Of a DNA stretch of 64,000 nucleotides, positions 19,380 through 30,690 are shown piece after piece. Under the pieces are notes generated by a model. That model was not told the origin of the DNA. It ran no database searches and was given only the letters and a program-made list of their open reading frames with translations. Source of the stretch: Pectinophora gossypiella (taxonomy: Eukaryota > Arthropoda > Insecta > Lepidoptera > Gelechiidae). The stretch lies in NCBI RefSeq assembly GCF_024362695.1, contig NC_065425.1, forward strand, positions 6,081,001-6,145,000. Direction: 5' to 3'. The position numbers and the translations under genes are program-made. Each line of letters opens with the position of its first letter. Position 1 is the first letter of the stretch.

Positions 19380-19638
19380 ACTCGACGAGACACTCCAAGA
19401 CGTGCCGATTTGCGAGGTTGATGGTTGTACTCGTGTTGCCTTGTCATGGCGACGGCACTTTTCAGGCACTCGGTCCCGTGGCGGTTCGGATGGATGTATG
19501 TATGAAGGGAGTAAATAATAAGGTCATAGTACTAGTAGCCGACGTACCTACACCACTCCCACCCAACACAGCCCTAAACTACAACGACTGCTGGCGGTCA
19601 ACTAACGAGCAGTCTGATGGCGGTAAGCGTGCTGACAC
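19380..19638 (+). repeat. Dispersed retroposon-like repeat
   Basis: The block 'ggatggatgtatgtatgaag ... cacagccctaaactacaacg' recurs inverted at 23404-23520. That copy continues into 'cagtgggcgtcgtacggctg' and a (GAT)n tail, indicating a retroposon 3' end. The copy here is truncated after about 19592. Confidence 0.55.
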
Positions 19639-19873
19639 CTGGTGTTAGTGACATCGAACGTCATCAACGAATACTTTGAGGGATGATTCAGGCCATGATT
19701 CTGAGTTGATATCAAGTGGAATTGCCGTCGCAAAAGTATGGAACAGGAAATAATTTAAAAAAACACTAAAATTTTTGTGAATTTTCCTACAGGAAAATCC
19801 ACTTGATATCAATTCCGAATCATGGTTTGAATCATCCCCTTAGTATTCGTTACGACGTCACTAACACCCTGTA
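19639..19873. mobile_element. Long-TIR MITE, Tc1/mariner-like ends
   Basis: The left half (ggtgttagtgacatcgaacg ... tgatatcaagtggaat) and right half are extended imperfect inverted repeats meeting in an AT-rich centre. The right end reads 'ctaacaccctgtatata'. Partial copies lie at 45975-46157 and 61497-61602. A TA-rich outer flank fits a TA target, but this is not decisive. Confidence 0.7.
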
Positions 19874-20276
19874 TATAAACTATATCGCAAGGCCACGATT
19901 TAAAGCACACATTTGAATGATATTTTATTAGTTGGGTGGTAGCAGTCGTGTAAGTGGGCTAAGACTTGGAAGACCTCGCGGACAGGTCTTCGAGAGACCC
20001 CTGACGAGACTCGTCGAGACTTGACGAGAACTTCGCGCGCGAGTGTACTTACCTCCAGTGTAATGGTCGTAAAAATCACTCGCCTCTTATATTCTATGGC
20101 TATAACGAGCCATACTTTCAACTCCCGCAATTTGTTTTCTAATGGTAGTCTTTTAGAGTAGGTATTGATTTTGATTTGAGTAATAAAGAAACTTTGATAC
20201 TTACGTGCTGTTTACTGTATCAAGTCTTTCATAAAATGTACATAAGCTTGTCAAGAACTTGAGACGTTAAAAAGGT
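19874..20276. other. Intergenic DNA, nothing recognised
   Basis: A region rich in short inverted 'ctcgtcgagacttgacgaga' words lies near 20005-20035. No gene was recognised. Confidence 0.4.
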
Positions 20277-20444
20277 GACGTTTATTTATTATTTATTTAT
20301 TTATTTATTATACCTTTTTTTCACGACATTACAGTGCCGAAGCGCTAATGCGCCGTGAAAGTTAAATAGAGGCACACGCAGGTGCCATTAATAGGGCATT
20401 ACAAAACAAAAATCACAATACTTAAACTAAAATTAAATCACCTT

Positions 20445-22811
20445 TCACTCATCATTCATAGCCTCGCAGAACCTCAGACACTCACGACACACACTCGTCC
20501 ATTCATTCATAAACAGATCACACTCTGGTGCTGAGTCCAAGAGTGCATTGAGCATGTGCTGTGCGCGGAGGAGCGGCGAGTGTCTGCGAGAGACAGTGCG
20601 CGCCGGCGGCACGGCCAGCAGCGGGCGGCTGCGTGGCCGGAGGTTGCGTGTGGGCACATCGGGGACGTACAGTCGCACCAGCTGCATCACCAGCTCGGGG
20701 CAGTCTGAGCCACCACGCAACGTGCGGCAGGCACTGGTTAGCAGAGTGTAATTACGCCTCACCTCCAGAGAATTAAACCCTAGAGTTCCCAACAAGAATT
20801 TCGTTGGATAAAGGAATGGATAGTATCCGTATATTTTCTTGTATAGAAATCTCAGGAAGGCTTTTTGTACCTTCTCTAGAAGTAAGGCGTAAGTACACTC
20901 ATATGGGTTCCATACTATTGAAGAAGATTCTATCTTGCTTCGAACCAGTGCCGTGTAGATCAGCTTCAAAATCTGGGGGTTGCAGAAATCCCGCGAGTTA
21001 CGGATAATAAAGCCTAACCTTCGATAACAATTAGCCGCAAGAGCTCGTATGTGTTCGTGGAAGGTTAAGCGCGTATCAAACAATACCCCAAGATCTTTGA
21101 CCGATGATACACGGCTGATGGGCTCCGCACCCAACACATATTGCGCATAAGTAGGCTGTCTTGCACGACTGTATGTCATAACACAGCATTTTGCTGAGTT
21201 GAACAGTAATTTGTTCTCAACGCTCCAGCGGTATACAGAGTCGATATCCTGCTGTAACGACTGGCAGTCAGCTGGCTGTTCGATGCCGTACACAAGCTTT
21301 AAGTCATCAGCGTACAGAAGACATCGCGCGTTCTTAAGGACGGAGTCGAGATCATTCACCATGAGTCCAAAAAGTAGAGGGCCCAATATTGAGCCTTGAC
21401 TGACTCCGGAGCGAGTGTGATACGGCTCAGAAACGAAACAGCCATGCTGTACAAACTGCTGCCGATCGCGTAGATAACTTGCAAAGAAACGAAGCATTTT
21501 AGGTGTGAAACCAATATAACCCAGCTTCCTCAACAGTACATCATTATCTACCCGATCGAAAGCCTTTCTGAAGTCAAAGTAGAGAACATCGACCTGTATA
21601 CCGCTGTCCAGATGTTCCGAAATAGAATCCACCAATGTCAAGAGGTTCGTATCGACAGACCTTTTGGAACGGAAGCCATGTTGTGAGTCACACAGAAATG
21701 GTTTCAGCTGGGCAGAGAGCAGCCTGTGTAAGATGGACTCAAACAATTTGGCTAGAGCCGAAAGGATGGCTATTGGTCGGTAATTCTCAACATTGGCGAT
21801 ATCTGTAGTCTTCGGTATAGGCCTCACACGACTTAGCTTCCAAATTTGAGGATATTTTCCAGTGGAGAGAGCAAGGTTCAGAATGTGGTGAATTGGACCC
21901 TTGAGGTGTTGTTCACAGCCCATTATAATAAATGCTGGAAAGTTGTCAGGCCCAACAGAGCTACTAGCCTTTAAACACCGTATGCCCAACTCGACGTCAG
22001 CTAGCGTGATTTCACGTATGTGTATATAATTAGCAGCGTTACTTCGGTCACTGTGAGAAAAGGCGTCACAATCTAATGCCGGGGCACTAGGCAGAAACAC
22101 ACTTGAAAAATACTCTGCAAATCCGCGAGCTGCATCTTTTCCCACACACTCTATCCCCTGGTAAATCACACGAGACTGAAAACCTCCCTTAGATTTGAGC
22201 CTTTGTACATGCTGCCAGAACGTCTTAGGATCAACCCTAATAATTTCTTGTATGTGATCAACATACTTGTTGTACGCCAGAGCAACTCTTCTTTTAATGT
22301 TCGCTCTCAGACAGGAGAAATCGTTATAATGGGTTCGATCTCCAGTCGATTTCCACTGACGATGAAGCTGAGCCTTGACGTTAATGTCCCTGATTATGTC
22401 AGCGGTGAACCAAATAGGATACTGTCTACTGATCCTCCTAGTCCGTACTTTTTTAGGAACACTAACATCAAAAATGCCATAAAGGGTGCTATAAAAACCT
22501 TCAAGAGCAACATCGACGTTATCTGTCAGAAGAACCCTTTCCCAGGACACTTCTGATATGAGATTGTACATTAGCTCATAGTTACCCTTGGCAAAGTTCC
22601 AATCACGAGAACAGTCAATATTGCTAGGATCAACTTGCTCAGAAGGTGGTTGACGCAGTAATTGATCTAGTGGCAGAGTAATATCTAGCGGTGGATGGTA
22701 GTCATCGCGGTAGGGGACGAGTCCTCCTCCTTCCACCTCGACCACAGCAGCGTCACGAATGCACTCCGGGATCAGCACCACATCTAACTTTCCACCATAC
22801 GCATGCATCAC
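20445..22811 (-). pseudogene. LINE reverse transcriptase (C-terminal part of the broken ORF)
   Basis: 788 codons without a stop. DDYHPPLDI near residue 36 is the endonuclease C-terminal His motif. RT follows: ENYRPIAILSALAKLFESIL, DSQHGFRSKRS, VLYFDFRKAFDRVD, GVSQGSILGPLLF, the catalytic YADDLKLVY, then SVKDLGVLFD. The C-terminus has a Cys-rich piece (SVCRECLRFCEAM). The codons back to the TGA at 22833 are in the same frame as the endonuclease block, so this was one ORF. The catalytic residues appear intact; the copy looks young but inactive because of the stop and the missing 5' part. Confidence 0.85.
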
Positions 22812-22832
22812 CTCATTCCTCTCTTGCAGACC

Positions 22833-23300
22833 TCACACGGTTAAAAAATAACAATAATAACTTAAGATACTATCCGATACATATATTGGATTCAAATTTA
22901 AATCACCGACAATGATCACAAGACCTTTTAGGCTATTAATGATAGACTCGACTTGCTGAAACCAGCACATATACACATCATCCGAAGAATTGGGGGGAAT
23001 ATAAACTACACATAAATAACACATAACATTATCAATAACAAAGGACGCCCAAAGATCTTCACCAGAGACGGTCTCGAGGTCACGGTGCCGCTGCAGCGTG
23101 ATGCCCGGCCGCGCGGCCAGCAGCACGCCGCCGCAAGCGCGGATGATGCGATCACGGCGTAACATACTCCAGTCTCCACACACCACCTCTGAGTCTTCAA
23201 CACCGTCCTTGAGAAAAGATTCAGTAACCGCTATAATGTCACAGTCGGCGGTAAGGAAATTTTGTCGAAAATAGCTCAGTTTGGTGTTAAGTCCTCTCAC
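22833..23300 (-). pseudogene. LINE endonuclease domain (N-terminal part of the broken ORF)
   Basis: 155 codons. They begin VRGLNTKLSYFRQ, with AAT (Asn) just upstream giving the NxRG-type start of APE endonucleases. ITAVTE-like 'IIAVTESFL' carries the catalytic Glu and 'IIVGDLNLN' the Asp/Asn pair. The frame ends at TGA 22833-22835, before the last endonuclease motif, which lies downstream in the same frame. GTG 23300 is not a real start; the upstream part is lost. Confidence 0.75.
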
Positions 23301-23340
23301 ATTACGACGACGACGACGTTGACGTTGTATTACTTATTTC

Positions 23341-23535
23341 GAATCATCATCATCATCAGCCGTACGACGCCCACTGCTGGGCATAGGCCTCCCCAAGGAT
23401 CTCCACGACGTAGTCGTTGTAGTTTAGGGCTGTGTTGGGTGGGAGTGGTGTAGGTACGGAGACTACTAGTACTATGACCTTATTATTTACTCCCTTACAC
23501 CCGCATACATCCATCCGAATATTGAATACTTATTT
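23341..23535 (-). repeat. Retroposon 3' end with (GAT)n tail
   Basis: On the minus strand it ends 'gcccagcagtgggcgtcgta', then cggctgatgatgatgatga. It shares about 110 bp, inverted, with 19485-19592. It lies directly against the 5' end of the LINE. Confidence 0.6.
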
Positions 23536-23640
23536 ACACTCACGCAAAAAATGGTATGAATTGGTATGTTACCATGCGACATGGTTAAATATTTATTTAC
23601 CTACACTTACATACCAATTAAAAATATGAATTACCGGCAA

Positions 23641-23720
23641 AGACTATGTGAAATAGGGTTTGATCCGGGTGACCGCATTCGCAGTATGGCGTCTCCTTAA
23701 AGCCCCACTTATGTAAGTGA
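23641..23720 (-). pseudogene. LINE ORF C-terminal fragment
   Basis: The minus strand reads WGFKETPYCECGHPDQTLFH, matching the Cys-rich segment of the fragment at 11887-12066. Only about 25 codons remain. Confidence 0.5.
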
Positions 23721-24416
23721 TGGTCCTACACCAGTTCAGTCGGTTCCGTGGTTTTCGTTTGTGGTATCTCGAATGAGGGCGGAATGAACTGGTTAAGTAA
23801 CGTAAATATGCGTTACCTAGTCGGTCACGGAGTCACAATTACAATACAATCGAACGGTTATGGTGGACCGTAAGTTATAATTGGTACATTACCGTTACTA
23901 CTGTTACCGTCTATCGGGTTTTCGCAATTAACCCGTAACATATTGAAGCCACAACGCATAGACTTTGTGTCATAACATCAGAAATACTGGGTGGATTCCC
24001 AGTCTTGTCTATTATTAAAGAAAAAAGATATTAGTTCATACACATTTATAATGAAAGAAAGAAACATTTATTATTTTCGGATACCGCAGACACAGACATT
24101 ACATTAAACCACACGGAAAATAATCGATGATGTATATCGACATCCAACATTATACACTTACATTTGTTTCGATTATCTGCCATGTACCAGTATTTATTCA
24201 ATACGATTAATATAATTAAATATCTGTAGTCAACCATGATCAATCCTTTTCGCTCCCGATACCTATTAGGACTCATTCTTTTATGGACCATAGAGTTTTG
24301 GCCAAAGGAGTATTTACTTCGTTCAGCTACAACACTATTACGAAAATGAACTTCGTGTGGTTTCTACATCGACTACCCTAGCCATAGAATAAAGAACCAT
24401 AGTACGTATAGTACTG
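23721..24416. other. Intergenic DNA, nothing recognised
   Basis: No gene. Near 24380-24415, 'gccatagaataaagaaccat' recurs at about 44200 and 47886, so it is a repeat fragment. Confidence 0.4.
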
Positions 24417-24419
24417 TAA

Positions 24420-24581
24420 GGCCGGGTTTCCACTGACGCGGAGATGAGCGGAGATATGCGGATTTGACCAATCACAGCGTTCGAGAGAGCGAAAAACGAA
24501 GACGCTCTGTCACTCTCCCTCACGGTGATTGGTCGATTCCTGCACATCTCCGCTCATCTCCGCGTCAATGGAAACGCAGCC
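24420..24581. mobile_element. Harbinger-like MITE, 162 bp (copy 1)
   Basis: The ends are GGCCGGGTTTCCACTGACGC and, inverted, GGCTGCGTTTCCATTGACGC. TAA precedes (24417-24419) and follows (24582-24584), a 3-bp duplication as made by PIF/Harbinger transposases. Internally GACCAATCAC and GTGATTGGTC form an inverted CCAAT pair. A second copy is at 47398-47581 with the same TAA duplication. It has no ORF. Confidence 0.8.
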
Positions 24582-24584
24582 TAA

Positions 24585-24770
24585 CTCTCCGCCCCGCACC
24601 AATACGTATCGCGCCTCATGCTCTGGGTCTTACGATAAGCCGCTAAAGAGTAGCTAAGAGAAAAAGCGCACGGATGGTGTCTCGCTCAATCTTACGCGAT
24701 AGGTGGTACGCGGTAAGAATTAGATTTTTGTATAGAGTGTCCGTGCTGTGTCTTACCTTATACTGTCCAG
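24585..24770 (+). repeat. Dispersed repeat S
   Basis: 'ctctccgccccgcaccaata', then 'cgctaaagagtagctaagag', 'ggtacgcggtaagaa' and 'agagtgtccgtgctgtgtc' are matched at 48190-48375 and, more weakly, at 44240-44410. Its class is unknown. Confidence 0.5.
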
Positions 24771-25496
24771 TCGAACTGAAATAATCTCGTTGGAAAAATC
24801 TTAAACAACGATATAGCTACTTACCTACAAACATAAAATTTAGACAACAACCCATATCATAATACAAATATTTTTTATTAACCACACAAGAAACAATTAA
24901 ACATACAAGGAAAGATAACAGTACAAATGGCGACCTTAATGCTCTACAACAATTTAAATATTTGGTAGTACAATTGTATGCGACATGTACTTAATATTAT
25001 TGCTCTCTGCTTACCAAACCTTGCGGAACCAGTCTTGGATTTTACAAGCATTTTACACTAAAAATTACAATTACATTCCTACATAGTTTCAACGAAGTAT
25101 TTACTTTCAAAATTGTTACGCAACTAAGGAAGTTGACAATATTATCCGCTATTTTATATATGTAGACAGTTTATGCAAACGTGTTAAACATGTCATAAAA
25201 TTATATAATTTTATACTAGCCGGGTCAAATTCGCAATGACCACCGCTTTCTGCTTACATTTTTCTCGGTAAGTTACTTCATTACTTAATAAAGCATTCTT
25301 TACTATAGTATTCTTTACTATAGTATTTCGACAACTTAACCTTTCTCTCCTGTGGTGTTTGAGATCAATGGTCGACCGATTCAATAAATTTTGTTGAAAT
25401 CGATAAGTTTGTTTTTTTAGGTTTTTTCCCCTAACATGTGTGACGTGATTTTGTTCGTACTTTGACACAACGGTATATCAAATTTAGCAAGTTCAT
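24771..25496. other. AT-rich intergenic DNA, nothing recognised
   Basis: A short tandem duplication, 'ctttactatagtatt', lies at about 25298-25327. Nothing else was seen. Confidence 0.4.
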
Positions 25497-25830
25497 CATC
25501 TCCTTAACTTTATCCCGTTTTTCATAGGGTCCGCTTAATCTCTATTTTATATATAGAATTATATACATAGAACCGACTGTCTGTCTGTCTGACCTTCCGA
25601 ACTGCGATGGAAAAACCATCCCGTTACAGATTAGCTCACATACCTCCGAAACGCATTTCTCGAGAATGTGGATTTCCTCACGATGTTTTTCTTCATCGCA
25701 TTGCACGACACGTGGTAATCATTTACAATCTAAACATGAATTGGAAATTAGAAAATTGATCTTAGGCCGGGATGAGAGTCGAACCTTAGACCTCACAGTG
25801 AGAGTCATGCGTTTCTGCAACCACAACCAC
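25497..25830 (-). mobile_element. SINE-D, near full length
   Basis: The minus-strand head includes 'ctcactgtgaggtctaaggt'. The body has 'gaaatgcgtttcggaggtat' and the tail 'gcggaccctatgaaaaacgg'. It is more diverged than the copy at 33316. Confidence 0.7.
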
Positions 25831-26247
25831 CAACATCAACGACGGTAACATGTTGCCTGTTAGTTCCCACGAGAAATTAGAAATTTTGATCAGCCGCAGA
25901 TGGAACTTATAAGGAAGCTATTTACAAGCCTACATAGCGACGTAGGAAATAGCTAGAAAATGTCTCTACTACACGATAGTTTACTTGTCATCACAGTGAA
26001 AACACACGTTATAAAAATAATTCTCTATTTCCTTTGCCACATGTGATTATGTGTACATAACTGCCACTCTTACTTTCTAACTGATGATATTTTATCTAAA
26101 AACACTGGATTCCTTGATAAGATGTATAAATATTGTTTTAACTAATAGCGCATCTGTGTTTGTGACGTCTGACGCCATACGATTGAAGCCTAAACTATGT
26201 TCGAGATGGGGTATTTTCTGTGTATATTACTTACTTACTAGCTAACT
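25831..26247. other. Intergenic DNA, nothing recognised
   Basis: No supported feature. Confidence 0.4.
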
Positions 26248-26508
26248 CCCGGTGGGGACATATCACAAAAATCACTTTGTGATCCCTAGTTTGGTTAGGA
26301 CATTACAGTCTGTTCACCTGATTGTCCAAAAGGTAAGATGATCCGTGCTTCGGAAGGCATGTTAAGCTGTTGGTCCCGGTTACTACTTAATGTAAGTAAG
26401 TACTCGTTACATGAACCATGTTAGGGGCCTTTGGCGGCTCAATAGTAACCCTGACACCTGGGTTGATGAGGTTGGTACTCCACCTCACAACCCAAACGAT
26501 AGAAGAAC
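26248..26508 (+). mobile_element. SINE-A, lacking the A-box half
   Basis: It starts inside the B-box region ('cccggtggggacatatcaca') and runs to the usual 'acgatagaagaa' end. Confidence 0.8.
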
Positions 26509-27768
26509 GTGTATGAGTCTTCCATCCATGTCTCTCTGTCGTCATCTCAGTGCACACACCTTTCACACACACATATTCTTCATATAATCATCCACACTTT
26601 CTTGGGTCGTCTCCATACTCATCAGTTTCCCCTTAATATACTTTAGCTCACTATAACGCGACGATATCCAATTTTTGCCCGACTGCGGCGAAGCAAAAAG
26701 GAGAGTTATGTCATTTAAGGCCAGACCACAATATGATACGTGTATAGTATACGTGGTCAGTCGTGCGTCGTGGTCAACAAACCATGACTTCTGTCCGTTA
26801 CGTAGAATGGTCACACCAACGGATGTACACTGTCAAGGTTGCTTCGGATTGTAATTAGGTGAGGGCTCTGCTTTGTATGACATGCTGGGCGAAATATGGG
26901 TAAATAAATAAATAAATAATCATTTATTTCGGAATCATAATCTTCCATAGTTTGTTAGTATTGACAAAGAAAAATTACTTATATATCTAGTGTTAGTAAA
27001 GCATGTTATTTTACATTATAAATAAGGGGTCTGTCCCTCATATGTATATCATTCCAGTGTCCCAGAATAGGACACTGAAACCGCTCTGCTATCGGGCAAA
27101 CATGTCTCGGGCTTTACTCACTGAATTCGACTTTATAGAGTTTGAATTCTTGTTTGGATCATAGATTGGTTTCAACGATTTGTGCCCGGTTAATAGGCTC
27201 TCCCTTCTATCGTGTGGGTGGTGGGGTGGATTACCAACCTCATCAACCCTGGTATCAGGTTTACTATTGAGCCGCCAAAGGCCCCTGACATCCACCTCGT
27301 AATCCACCCAGGTAAACCACGGGGATATTTTTACCCCGTTTTCTACCTGCATAGCCATATGTTTCTAACAGTAAGTTATGAAAGAAAATTATGGATCTTC
27401 TTGTTGTCACGTCAAAATTATTTTACATGTATCAAGTGTTCGAAAAACATGGCTCATGTAACGATTACTCACTTACATAAGTAAGTAGATAGTAACTGGG
27501 TCCAACGGCTCGCCCTTATTACAATGTGACTTAAATGTAGGAGTGAGTATATTACAGAATTGAAGCGATTTTTCGAATCGTGAGCCCAAGGTAAAGAAGG
27601 GGAGATCACTGTGATATGACATTAAAAGGATGAGACACATTAGGGTCCGGCGAACCTTTTCGCCGCGGAACACCATAAAGATTTTCAATGACGGTTTTTT
27701 ATTCGAAATTTGACATGAACCTAAAACGTAACAAGTACGGCTTTTAGTAAAATGTTCTAGGTAAACAA
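26509..27768. other. Intergenic DNA with broken SINE pieces
   Basis: 27198-27295 and 27449-27505 are minus-strand halves of a SINE-A copy with unrelated DNA between them. 27165-27205 and 27505-27560 resemble pieces of a third tRNA-SINE type that also occurs near 34400-34500 ('tttgtgcccggtta', 'gctcgccc'). No gene was recognised. Confidence 0.5.
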
Positions 27769-28065
27769 CAGCCTCCGTTGTTTAGTGGTTAGAGCGTTAG
27801 GCTCACGATCTGGAGCCCCCGAGTTCGATTCCCGATGGGGACATTGTCGAAACCACTTTGTGGGACTGTCCTTTGTTTGGTAAGTACTTTCAGGTTTGAA
27901 TCACCTGATTGACCGAAAAAGTAAGATGATTCCGTGCTTTGGAGGGCACGTTAAACCGTTGGTCGGGACCAACGGCTATTAGGCGTAAATGGACTACGCT
28001 CCATACCCCCTCCGGTTGAATGAGGGGAGGTCTGTGCCCAGCAGTGGGACGGGAATAGGTTGTTT
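27769..28065 (+). mobile_element. SINE-B, full length
   Basis: The A box lies in 'gttgtttagtggttagagcg', the B box in 'gagttcgattcccgatgggg', and the tail is 'gcccagcagtgggacgggaa'. A 9-bp loss lies in the middle compared with the 59156 copy. Confidence 0.85.
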
Positions 28066-29579
28066 ACGTCTAGGTAATTAAGCATGCTGCTTACATATGT
28101 ATATAAATGTTAAACTATGTATATGTTAGGTATATTTATTTGTTTTCGACAATACTGCTGCGTAAGTTGAAAGATAACTTAATTCTAGCATCTCTCATCT
28201 CATCTAACTTTGGCCACAAATACGATTTCGAACTGTGGTTTACAATATTTGATGCAAAAACTAGTTCTTGTCTTAGTAAGACTTTGATTACGTAATCGCT
28301 ACCCGTAGGTAGCATACAGGTCATTCTCTGTGGTCATTTTTAAACTGGTTTAACGCCACTTCTACAGATAGGCACATCAATTGCGCGAATTTCTGTCGTG
28401 TATTGAATGATTATGCATAAACAATATTCCTTCCAACATTAAGAGCTTCTTGGAAATTACACAGACACTCAAATATAAAAAGGCCACATACGTCCCACTG
28501 CTGTGCACAGACATCTCCTCAATCAACCGGAGGATGTATGGAGCATACTCCACCATGCTGCTCCGCTGCGGTTTGATGGATAATTGGGTAGTTTCCTAGG
28601 TCAAAGATAAATTATGAAATTCTGATTACAAAGTATAGACAGATCTAAAGGTGACAAGAAACGTTTTCTTTTTTCTATTTAACTTAGTTATGAATTTTAA
28701 TAAAGAAAAAATGTAATAATAAGTGCGACATTTTGTCACGTTTCGACGTCACAGGATGCTTTCTCATACAAATTCCATAGTAATTACGTGTTTTGACGTT
28801 TAGTAAAAAGTAACTGATTTGACTAGTTGGAAACTAGTCTATAATTCTTGGAAATTATTTGTTATAAAATAACCGTCCTGTTAGAGAGATTGTAATGTCT
28901 CATTGTTACCTGCAGCTTCTCACAATTGATCTCATCCACTTATCCATTCACTCATAATTATTCAACGATTCAATCACAACACAACACCACCGCCGACGAT
29001 CTCAATAGACTGTATAATCGCTGATACGAAACCATTAATAAAGTTAAACGAATGAATAGTTATAGAATCGATCACTTGTTGCAAAAGAAAGCACGTCTCT
29101 TGCGCAGATTTCACCCCATAGACGCGGCATGTTTAATTCATTGTAACACTTCGCGCATGCGTGGGAGAGCCATTGGTAATGATCTGCTAAATTGCAAATT
29201 GAACGTCGACTATTTGACAGGAATGCATAGAAACTCTGAAATTGTAGACATTTGAAAGGTATGCGATGAAAACAGCCGTGATTGTGGTCTAGTGACGATT
29301 TAAAATGAGGCGATTCGCTTTCCGACGCCGGTAGTGGCTCGATTCGGAAATGTTGATTGACTGGAATTGGCATGTTGATTACGGAAAGTATTGTACCAAG
29401 CGCGAAAAAATTCGTAAGTCTATATCGCATTTAGTTCTTGAATATTTTTCTTTAAATTCATTTTCTCTGGAAATGCAAATGTAAATGGAATTCTATAGTC
29501 TCTGCTTACCCCGGTGGGAAATAGGCGTGAGTTTGTGTTGATGTTGTTGTTGTTGTAATTTTCTCTGGATGGATTTTCC
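28066..29579. other. Intergenic DNA with a SINE-B tail and an RTE-like end
   Basis: 28478-28581 is a minus-strand SINE-B 3' part. 29482-29540 (plus) is the RTE-like 3' end ending in (TTG)n. The rest, including 28580-29480, was not recognised. Confidence 0.45.
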
Positions 29580-29745
29580 TAGGCACGTTAAGCCGTTGGT
29601 CCCGGCTGCATTAGCAGTCGTTAATAACCATCAATCCGCACTGGGCCCGCGTGATGGTTTAAGGCCCGATCTCCCTATCCATCCATAGGGAAGGCCCATT
29701 CCCCAGCAGTGGGGACGTTAATGGGCTGATGATGATGATGATGAT
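29580..29745 (+). mobile_element. SINE-C, 5'-truncated
   Basis: 'gcacgttaagccgttggtcc', then 'ctgcattagcagtcgttaat', 'gcactgggcccgcgtgatgg' and a (GATG)n tail. The hybrid head seen at 56054 is missing. Confidence 0.8.
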
Positions 29746-30420
29746 TTTCCTAAGTAGATCAAGTGGTGGCGACGTTTAAAAATGTCATTAAGCATTTTTT
29801 TTTTCAAGCAGTTTCCGCAAATTGAGTCGTGGCGAATTGTTTTTAGTGTGCCTTGCCTACCTACATTCAATTCCAGCCTCTACTGCGCTTAAGTTTACTT
29901 TTTCTTCTTTCATTCTCGAATGTTTGGAGTACTAAAGTAGAGCTTCAGGTTCTCAACTTCAGGTTTAGTGACGACTGGAGACTGTACCCTAAAAACCACG
30001 GTCTTTCAAAGACGAGGCGTATTGTAGTAATTCGGTTGAAATTAAAAATAAAAAAGATTATTGCAGTAACATTTGGTACATAGGGTTGGAACCTCGTTTT
30101 AAGCAGGCATAATATGCTTGTATTAGAAGACTCCGCTCTACCATAACAGGTTTATATTTGTACCTATGCAGTTGATATAACAGACAGAGAATTTCTCAAT
30201 AACCATGACAAGATCTCAATGAGTATTTCGTCATTCTCGCTACTCTCTACTAGTCTAATATAAATCGTGCTTGACGCATGACAAGTCATCGGATTATGTA
30301 TTTCTACACACGCACTGTATACCCACATTGTGTTAGTGGGTAAATGGTAATCAGGTTAAATATATCACGCAAACAGTCTACGATGGTCTTTCAGCTAAGT
30401 TGATAATGTGTCTGTCTACT
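29746..30420. other. Intergenic DNA, nothing recognised
   Basis: No supported feature. Confidence 0.4.
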
Positions 30421-30690
30421 GGTGGGTTAAAGTGAACACATCGAAGCAATTCATCTAAGAAACCAATATTGCTATTTGACACTTGTTTGCATTGCGCACT
30501 TACTTTTATATGCTCAAATGTCAAATTGCAATGTTGCTTTCTTAGATGAATTACTACTTTACTTTTTTTTACTTAGTTAAGAGTCTTTTTGTAATTATTT
30601 CTTTTTTTATTTTGGTGCAATAAAGTGTATTTGTATTGTATTGTATGAATTGCTTCGATGTGACCATTGTAACCCCCCCCCCCCCCCCCC
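30421..30690 (+). mobile_element. Poly-C-ended MITE-like repeat (copy 2), carrying a nested retroposon
   Basis: The left end, GGTGGGTTAAAGTGAACACA, is mirrored at the right by tgtgaccattgtaa plus 18 C (30673-30690). Inside, ATGAATT occurs at 30546-30552 and 30645-30651, flanking a 92-bp insert (30553-30644) that ends 'gcaataaagtgtatttgtat', a LINE/SINE-type 3' end with a TTGTA-repeat tail. Confidence 0.65.

Larger units (their letters stand above)
20277..23335 (-). mobile_element. APE-type LINE, CR1/Jockey group, 5'-truncated
   Basis: This is a non-LTR retrotransposon on the minus strand. Its 3' end at about 20277 carries an (AAAT)n-like tail, seen on the plus strand as 'tttatttattatttattt'. 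One reading frame from about 23300 to 20445 encodes an apurinic-type endonuclease followed by reverse transcriptase. The frame is broken only by TGA at 22833-22835. There is no ORF1, so the 5' end is missing; it stops near a (CGT)5 run at about 23305-23320. No target duplication was found. Clade assignment rests on protein appearance only. Confidence 0.85.

Noticed and set aside
20548..22556. Plus-strand open frames opposite the LINE
   Set aside because: Shadows of the minus-strand RT coding sequence.
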